Assembly (NCBI RefSeq): GCF_009601685.2
Contig: NZ_CP045701.2
Span: 1,860,001 to 1,924,000, forward strand
Source of the DNA: Pseudomonas brassicacearum
GTDB taxonomy: Bacteria > Pseudomonadota > Gammaproteobacteria > Pseudomonadales > Pseudomonadaceae
Reading direction: 5' to 3'
DNA length: 64,000 nucleotides
Under the pieces are notes generated by a model, which had not been told where the DNA came from, did no database searches, and worked only from the letters and a program-made list of their open reading frames with translations. The translations under genes were made by a program, and so were the position numbers. Shown here in pieces: positions 59,209 to 64,000 of this stretch. Every line of letters starts with the position of its first letter. The first letter of the stretch is position 1.

Positions 59209-61716
59209 TCAACCCTCGCGCAATACTGTCAGCGGGCTGGCATTGAGCGCTCGACGGGTGCCAAACACACCGGCCGTACCGATCAACAAGGCCCCCAGCA
59301 GTGGCAATGCCAGCAGCCATGGATGCGGATGCCAGGGCAGGTCGAAGGCGTACCGGTAAAGCACCAGGCTCACCAGCTCCGACCCCAGGGCCGCGAGCAG
59401 GCCACTGACCGCGCCCAGCAGGCCGAACTCGATGCGCCGGGCCTTGACCAGCAGGGGCCGTTCGGCGCCCAGTGCACGCAATAGCGCGCCTTGGCGAATG
59501 CGCTCGTCGAGGGTTGCCTGCAGGCCGGAAAACAACACCGCCATCCCCGCAGCCAGCACGAACAGCAACACATACTCCACCGCCAGGGTCACCTGGGCCA
59601 GGATGCTGCGCAGTTGCTCGAGCAGGGCCTCGACTTGCAGGATCGTCACCGCCGGAAAGGCCCGGGACAGGTCGACGATCTGTTGGTCGTGCCCCGATGC
59701 CAGGTAGAAACTGGTGAGATAAGTGGCCGGCAGATCCTTCAAGGTGCCGGGCTGGAAAATCATGAAGAAGTTGGGCTGGAAATTGTCCCAGTTGATCTCC
59801 CGCAGGCTGGTGACCTTCGCTTCACGGTTGACGCCGCCCACGCTGAACACCAGGCGATCGCCCAGCTTGATCTTGAGGTTCTCGGCCACTTTGCCTTCCA
59901 CCGAGACCCCGGGGATATCATCCGGTGGCTGCTGCGGCCACCAGGTCCCTGCGGTGACGATATTGCCCGCCGGCAGGTCCGCGGCCCAGGTCAGGCTCAG
60001 GTCACGTTGCAGCGCCCGGTCACCCGCCGAGTCCTTGGTGACGAACTCTGTGGCCGGTTCGCCATTGATGCTGATGAGGCGTCCGGGCACCACGGGGTAG
60101 AGCGGGGCCGATTGCGCCGACAGTGCCAGCAGCTTGTCGGTGAAGGCCTGCTTGTCGTTGGGCAGGATGTTCAGGGCGAAATAGTTCGGGGCGTTTTTGG
60201 GCAACTGGTTTTGCCAGGTGTCCAGCAATTCACCACGTAATAGCGCGATCAGCGCCATGGACAACAGGATCAGGCCGAACGCCAGGGCCTGTCCGGCCGC
60301 CGCCAAGGGATGACGCAGCAATTGGCCCAGGCCCAGCCGCCAGGGCAGGGAAGCGCGGGCCAGCAGTCGACGCAGGCTCTGGAGCAGCAGCAACAACAGG
60401 CCGCCAAGCACCAGGGCGGCCACGACGCCACCACCCAGCAGGGCGAAAGTGAGGACCAGGTCCAGGCTCAGGCGCCACATGATCAGGCCCAGGGCGCCCA
60501 GCGCGGCACCGTAGATCACCCAGGAGCTGGAGGGGATCGGCAGCATGTCCCGGCGCAGCACGCGCAATGGCGGTACCCGACCCAGTGCAGCCAGTGGCGG
60601 CAGGGCGAACCCCGCCAGGGCCACCAGCCCGGTGCCGATCCCGGCGATCGCTGGCAGCAGGCCACCCGGCGGAACGGTGCTGGGCAGCAGGTCATGCAGC
60701 AGGGCGAACAGGCCCAGTTGGGCGATCCAGCCGAGCAGGGCGCCACTGATGCTGGCGAGCAGGCCCAGCACCGTCAATTGCAGGCTGAACAGCATCATGG
60801 TTTCCCGACGTGACAGGCCCAGGCAGCGCAGCAGCGCGCTGGCATCGAAACGTCGGGTGGCAAAGCGGTTGGCCGAGAGCGCGACGGCGACACCGGACAG
60901 CAACACTGCCACCAGGCTGGCCATGTTCAGGTAGCGTTCGGCCTTGCCCAGGGCGCCACCGATCTGCCGGTTGCCGTCGCGGGCATCCTGCAGGCGCTGG
61001 TTGGCTTCAAGGCCAGGCTTGACCAGGTCGCGGTAGGTTTGCAGCGCCGATGCCGGGCCACGCCACAGGTCGCGATAGCTGACACGGCTGCCCGGCTGGA
61101 CCACGCCGGTGGCCTCCAGGTCCTTGAGGTTGATCAGCACCCGCGGGGTGAGGCTGTAGAAGTTGCCGGCGCGATCGGGCTCATAAGTCAGCACGCGGCT
61201 CAGGCGCAAGGTCTGGTTGCCGACGTCGATGCTGTCGCCGATCTTCAGGTCCAGTGCCGTCAGCAGCCGTGCTTCGACCCAGGCCTCGCCAGGGTTCGGA
61301 CGTCCGCCGATTTCTTCCGGGGCGAACGGGGTTGGGGTGCTTTTCAGCTCGCCGCGCAATGGGTAGCTGTCATCGGCCGCCTTGACGCTGGACAGTTGGA
61401 TGCCATTGTCGGTGGCCACGACGCTGGAGAACTCCACCACCCGAGCATGTTCCAGGCCCAGTTCGGTGCCGCTGCGGATCTGCTCCGGGCGGGCGGGGGA
61501 GCTGCCTTCGAGCAGCAGGTCGGCACCGAGGAACTCGGTAGCGCGCATCATCATCGCGCCGTTGAGACGGGCACCGAAGTAACCGATGGCCGTACTTGCC
61601 GCCACCGCCACCAGCAGGGCGAAGAACAACACCCGCAACTCACCGGCGCGGGCATCGCGAAGCAATTGACGGACAGCGAGACTGAAAAGGCGCAACAGCG
61701 GCAAGCGTGCCATCAA
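59209..61716 (-). CDS. ABC exporter permease, YbbP-like (FtsX domains)
   Basis: The 835-residue protein has an N-terminal helix and a large periplasmic region. Two FtsX/MacB-type permease domains follow: helices about 255-400 with the [20 protein letters not shown] coupling region, and a final set at about 720-830 with [20 protein letters not shown]. It pairs with the ATPase encoded just upstream, whose end it overlaps by 4 bp. In E. coli ybbA-ybbP flank tesA in the same way. Substrate is unknown. The start may be one codon later (61713). Confidence 0.88.
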   Translation of the reverse strand: MMARLPLLRLFSLAVRQLLRDARAGELRVLFFALLVAVAASTAIGYFGARLNGAMMMRATEFLGADLLLEGSSPARPEQIRSGTELGLEHARVVEFSSVVATDNGIQLSSVKAADDSYPLRGELKSTPTPFAPEEIGGRPNPGEAWVEARLLTALDLKIGDSIDVGNQTLRLSRVLTYEPDRAGNFYSLTPRVLINLKDLEATGVVQPGSRVSYRDLWRGPASALQTYRDLVKPGLEANQRLQDARDGNRQIGGALGKAERYLNMASLVAVLLSGVAVALSANRFATRRFDASALLRCLGLSRRETMMLFSLQLTVLGLLASISGALLGWIAQLGLFALLHDLLPSTVPPGGLLPAIAGIGTGLVALAGFALPPLAALGRVPPLRVLRRDMLPIPSSSWVIYGAALGALGLIMWRLSLDLVLTFALLGGGVVAALVLGGLLLLLLQSLRRLLARASLPWRLGLGQLLRHPLAAAGQALAFGLILLSMALIALLRGELLDTWQNQLPKNAPNYFALNILPNDKQAFTDKLLALSAQSAPLYPVVPGRLISINGEPATEFVTKDSAGDRALQRDLSLTWAADLPAGNIVTAGTWWPQQPPDDIPGVSVEGKVAENLKIKLGDRLVFSVGGVNREAKVTSLREINWDNFQPNFFMIFQPGTLKDLPATYLTSFYLASGHDQQIVDLSRAFPAVTILQVEALLEQLRSILAQVTLAVEYVLLFVLAAGMAVLFSGLQATLDERIRQGALLRALGAERPLLVKARRIEFGLLGAVSGLLAALGSELVSLVLYRYAFDLPWHPHPWLLALPLLGALLIGTAGVFGTRRALNASPLTVLREG

Positions 61717-62396
61717 GGCTCCAGAGGGGCGACCATCTCGCCGGCTTCAAGTCGGATCAGGCGCCGGCAGCGATGGGCCAGGCGTTCATCATGGGTCACC
61801 AGCACCAGGGTCGTGCCGCGTTCCTTGTTCAATTCGAACAGCAGGTCGCTGATGCGCTCGCCGGTGTGGCTGTCGAGGTTGCCGGTGGGTTCGTCGGCAA
61901 ACAGCACGTCGGGTTCGGCGGCAAAGGCGCGGGCAATCGCCACGCGTTGCTGTTCGCCGCCGGAGAGCTGGCGCGGCGAGTGAGTCAGGCGCTGGCCCAG
62001 GCCGACGCGCTCCAACAATTGCGTGGCGCGTTCGCGGGCATCCTTGCGCCCGTCCAGTTCCAGCGGCAGCATGACGTTTTCCAGTGCATTGAGGCTGTCG
62101 AGCAACTGGAACGACTGGAAGACGAAACCGACATGCTCGGCGCGGATCCGCGCACGCTGGTCTTCATCCAGTGTGCTGAGGGCCTGGCCGGCGAGCGTCA
62201 CCTCGCCGCTGCTGGGCAGGTCGAGGCCGGCCAGCAGGCCCAGGAGGGTGGATTTGCCGGAACCGGACGCGCCGACGATGGCCAGGCTATCGCCTTTGTT
62301 CAGTTCCAGGCTGAGTTCGTGCAGGATGGTCAGTTCACCTTCCGCGCTGGAGACCACTTTGCTAAGGTCCGTCGCGGTGAGAATGCTTGAGCCCAT
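61713..62396 (-). CDS. ABC transporter ATPase, YbbA-like
   Basis: The 227-residue LolD/MacB-type ATPase has Walker A IVGASGSGKSTLLGLLAGLD, Q-loop FVFQSFQLLDSL, signature LSGGEQQRVAIARAFA, Walker B VLFADEPTGNLD and the H-loop VTHD. The start MGSSILTATDLSKV is used; the long open frame upstream (to 62612) runs through the divergent tesA gene. Only 10 bp separate its start codon from that of tesA. Confidence 0.92.
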   Translation of the reverse strand: MGSSILTATDLSKVVSSAEGELTILHELSLELNKGDSLAIVGASGSGKSTLLGLLAGLDLPSSGEVTLAGQALSTLDEDQRARIRAEHVGFVFQSFQLLDSLNALENVMLPLELDGRKDARERATQLLERVGLGQRLTHSPRQLSGGEQQRVAIARAFAAEPDVLFADEPTGNLDSHTGERISDLLFELNKERGTTLVLVTHDERLAHRCRRLIRLEAGEMVAPLEP

Positions 62397-62406
62397 GGAG
62401 AATCCG

Positions 62407-63012
62407 ATGCGTGTGTGGTTTTTGAGTGCCGGCCTGGCCTTTATGTGCATGGCCCAGAACGCAGCGGCGGGTACAGTCCTGATCGTTGGCGATAGTATCA
62501 GCGCGGCTTTCGGCCTGGATACCCGGCAAGGGTGGGTGTCGTTGCTCGAACAACGGCTCAAGGCCGAGGGTTTTGACGATAAAGTGGTCAATGCTTCCAT
62601 CAGTGGCGACACCAGTGCCGGAGGTCAGGCGCGGCTGCCGGCGCTGCTTGCAGCCCATAAGCCGGACCTGGTAATCCTCGAGCTGGGCGGCAACGATGGC
62701 TTGCGCGGACAGCCGCCAACACAATTGCAACAAAACCTTGCAGCGATGATCGACAGCGCCCGCGCCAGCGGTGCCCAGGTGCTTTTGCTGGGCATGCAAC
62801 TGCCGCCCAATTACGGACGGCGCTACACCGAGGCCTTTACCCGGGTCTACAGCACCCTGGCCGAGGAGAAAAAGGTCCCGCTGGTGCCGTTTTTCCTCAA
62901 GGACGTCGGTGGTGTCCCGACCATGATGCAGGGCGACGGATTGCACCCGTCCGTCGCGGCCCAGGGCAAGTTGCTGGAAAATGTCTGGCCGACGCTCAAA
63001 CCGCTGCTTTGA
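62407..63012 (+). CDS. tesA: Periplasmic GDSL esterase / acyl-CoA thioesterase I
   Basis: The 201-residue SGNH hydrolase has a signal peptide (to about residue 21, AQNAAAG). Block I is VLIVGDSISAAFGL (Ser30), block II is NASISGDTSAGG, block III is ILELGGNDGLRG, and the last block GDGLHPSVAAQG supplies Asp and His. TesA hydrolyses acyl-CoA and aryl esters. It is divergent from the YbbA-like gene, matching the E. coli tesA-ybbAP arrangement. Confidence 0.93.
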   Translation: MRVWFLSAGLAFMCMAQNAAAGTVLIVGDSISAAFGLDTRQGWVSLLEQRLKAEGFDDKVVNASISGDTSAGGQARLPALLAAHKPDLVILELGGNDGLRGQPPTQLQQNLAAMIDSARASGAQVLLLGMQLPPNYGRRYTEAFTRVYSTLAEEKKVPLVPFFLKDVGGVPTMMQGDGLHPSVAAQGKLLENVWPTLKPLL

Positions 63013-63068
63013 CGCTTTTCTACAGGCGGGCTTTCGGCTAATGTGGCGCCCCCGATTTGGAGCCCCCG

Positions 63069-63362
63069 ATGCCGCGTCCCGCCTGGTCCCTGTTTGCCTA
63101 CCAACTGATCGAGCCTGACGAGCAGTTGGATCTGTTCGCCTGCCAGGAAGTGCGGGTGCACCTGGTGACCCGGCAGTTGGAACTCGGTGGCTCGGCCGAC
63201 CGCACCCTCTGTGGCAGCCTGCTGCCGGCCCAACCGCGCTGGTCGAGCGTCGATCGCAAGATTTTCCAGGATCATCGCCTGTGCTCGTTGTGCCGGGCGA
63301 TCCTGGAGTCCCAGAAACGCGGCACCTCGCCAATCTGGCCGGAGCTGCGGTTCGAGCTGTAA
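63069..63362 (+). CDS. Small conserved protein with CxxC
   Basis: The 97-residue protein starts MPRPAWSLFAYQLIEPDEQL and contains HRLCSLCRAILESQ, a lone CxxC that might bind metal or form a disulfide, plus one earlier cysteine pair spread out (DLFACQEV, RTLCGSLL). TTGGAG precedes the start. I do not recognise the function. It lies 56 bp after tesA in the same direction. Confidence 0.65.
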   Translation: MPRPAWSLFAYQLIEPDEQLDLFACQEVRVHLVTRQLELGGSADRTLCGSLLPAQPRWSSVDRKIFQDHRLCSLCRAILESQKRGTSPIWPELRFEL

Positions 63363-63533
63363 TCCCTCAGATTCCCGACATCTCCCACAGGGTTTGTGTC
63401 GAACCATCCATATGTGAATGCCTGAAACAATGCAGCGCATCGGACGCCTCTGTACCGCTCTCCCCGAAATAACAAGGGGCAGTGTACAATCGCCGTTTTA
63501 ATAACCCTGTTCGATCTGCGAAGGATTTCCCGG

Positions 63534-64000
63534 ATGTTGCCGCGCTTGCCTGCCGTCGCCCGCTGCCTGTCTCTTGCCGCCCTGTGTATGGCGGGCCCCG
63601 TTGCCGCACTGGAGCTGCCTCTGCCGCCGCCGGGGGAAGACATCGTTGGCCAGGTGCAGGTTATCAAGGCCAAGTACGAAGACACCTTCGCCGACCTGGG
63701 CACCACCCATGACCTGGGCTACAACGAGATGGTCGCCGCCAACCCGGGGGTCGATCCCTGGTTGCCGGGCGCCGGCACCGAGATCGTGCTGCCGACTCGC
63801 TTCATCCTGCCGCCGGGCCCGCGCGAAGGTATCGTGATCAACCTTGCCGAGTACCGTCTCTACTATTTCCCCAAGGGGCGGAACGTGGTCTACACCTTCC
63901 CGCTGGGGATCGGGCGTGAGGGCTGGGGATCGCCGATCGCCCACACCAGCATCGTCGCCAAGACGCCGAACCCGACCTGGACCCCGCCGGCATCGATCAA
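63534..64000 (+). CDS. L,D-transpeptidase, 5' part
   Basis: The first 155 residues of an exported YkuD-family enzyme are present; the gene runs off the window. A signal peptide (about residues 1-25, LAALCMAGPVAALELP) is followed by a LysM-like peptidoglycan-binding segment (ADLGTTHDLGYNEMVAANPG; WLPGAGTEIVLPT). The start of the catalytic domain, GIVINLAEYRLYYFPKGRNV then TFPLGIGREGWGSP, is also visible. It would crosslink peptidoglycan or attach lipoprotein. The catalytic cysteine lies beyond the end. AAGGA lies upstream of the ATG. Confidence 0.9.
   Translation, partial: MLPRLPAVARCLSLAALCMAGPVAALELPLPPPGEDIVGQVQVIKAKYEDTFADLGTTHDLGYNEMVAANPGVDPWLPGAGTEIVLPTRFILPPGPREGIVINLAEYRLYYFPKGRNVVYTFPLGIGREGWGSPIAHTSIVAKTPNPTWTPPASI

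Overview
The window is chromosomal DNA from a Pseudomonas of the fluorescens group, not P. aeruginosa. The evidence is GC-rich housekeeping genes in Pseudomonas order (serC-pheA-hisC-tyrA/aroA-cmk-rpsA-ihfB), fluorescens-type REP elements scattered between genes, and an O-antigen locus at the classical site next to ihfB. I saw no rRNA, tRNA or CRISPR array.

Bases 1-9003 hold the aromatic/serine 'supraoperon' (3' part of serC, pheA, hisC, a fused tyrA-aroA, cmk), then rpsA with a clear terminator, a small lipoprotein, ihfB and a lapA-like membrane protein.

Bases 9180-29530 hold an O-specific antigen cluster that matches, gene for gene, the P. aeruginosa O5-type B-band locus: wzz, wbpA, B, C, D, E, wzy, wzx, hisH2, hisF2, wbpG, H, I, J, K, L, M. 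WbpA/B/E/D/I would make a UDP-diacetamido-mannuronic acid. WbpG with HisH2/HisF2 would add the amidino group. WbpM/WbpK make the 6-deoxy-HexNAc, WbpL loads the lipid carrier, WbpH/J extend the unit, and Wzx/Wzy/Wzz flip, polymerise and set length. A JUMPStart/ops-like element lies in the long leader before wbpA. Base composition is mosaic: wbpB-D are GC-rich, and about 16-27 kb is AT-rich.

Bases 29531-36850 are an accessory island between wbpM and comEA. A complete IS66-family element (30392-32445, 8-bp target duplication) sits inside the tnpC of an older, truncated IS66 relative that starts 5 bp after the wbpM stop codon. Next come two AT-rich minus-strand genes: a membrane O-acyltransferase and an exported protein resembling D-glucuronyl C5-epimerases. 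Degenerate IS5- and IS66-type remnants follow. The gene pair is a candidate for chemical remodelling of the O-antigen made next door.

Bases 36853-64000 are core genome again: comEA, an FCD-type GntR regulator with a DUF1989 protein, a DUF2897 protein, an ethanolamine-type permease, the complete kdpFABC-kdpDE potassium system (with REP elements inside it), a patatin-like phospholipase, a lipoprotein, a CHAD protein, a thioesterase, an Mpo1-like protein, a chemoreceptor, tatD, an MltF-like lytic transglycosylase, a DoxX protein, greB, a YbbA/YbbP-like exporter, tesA, a small conserved protein and the 5' part of an L,D-transpeptidase gene.
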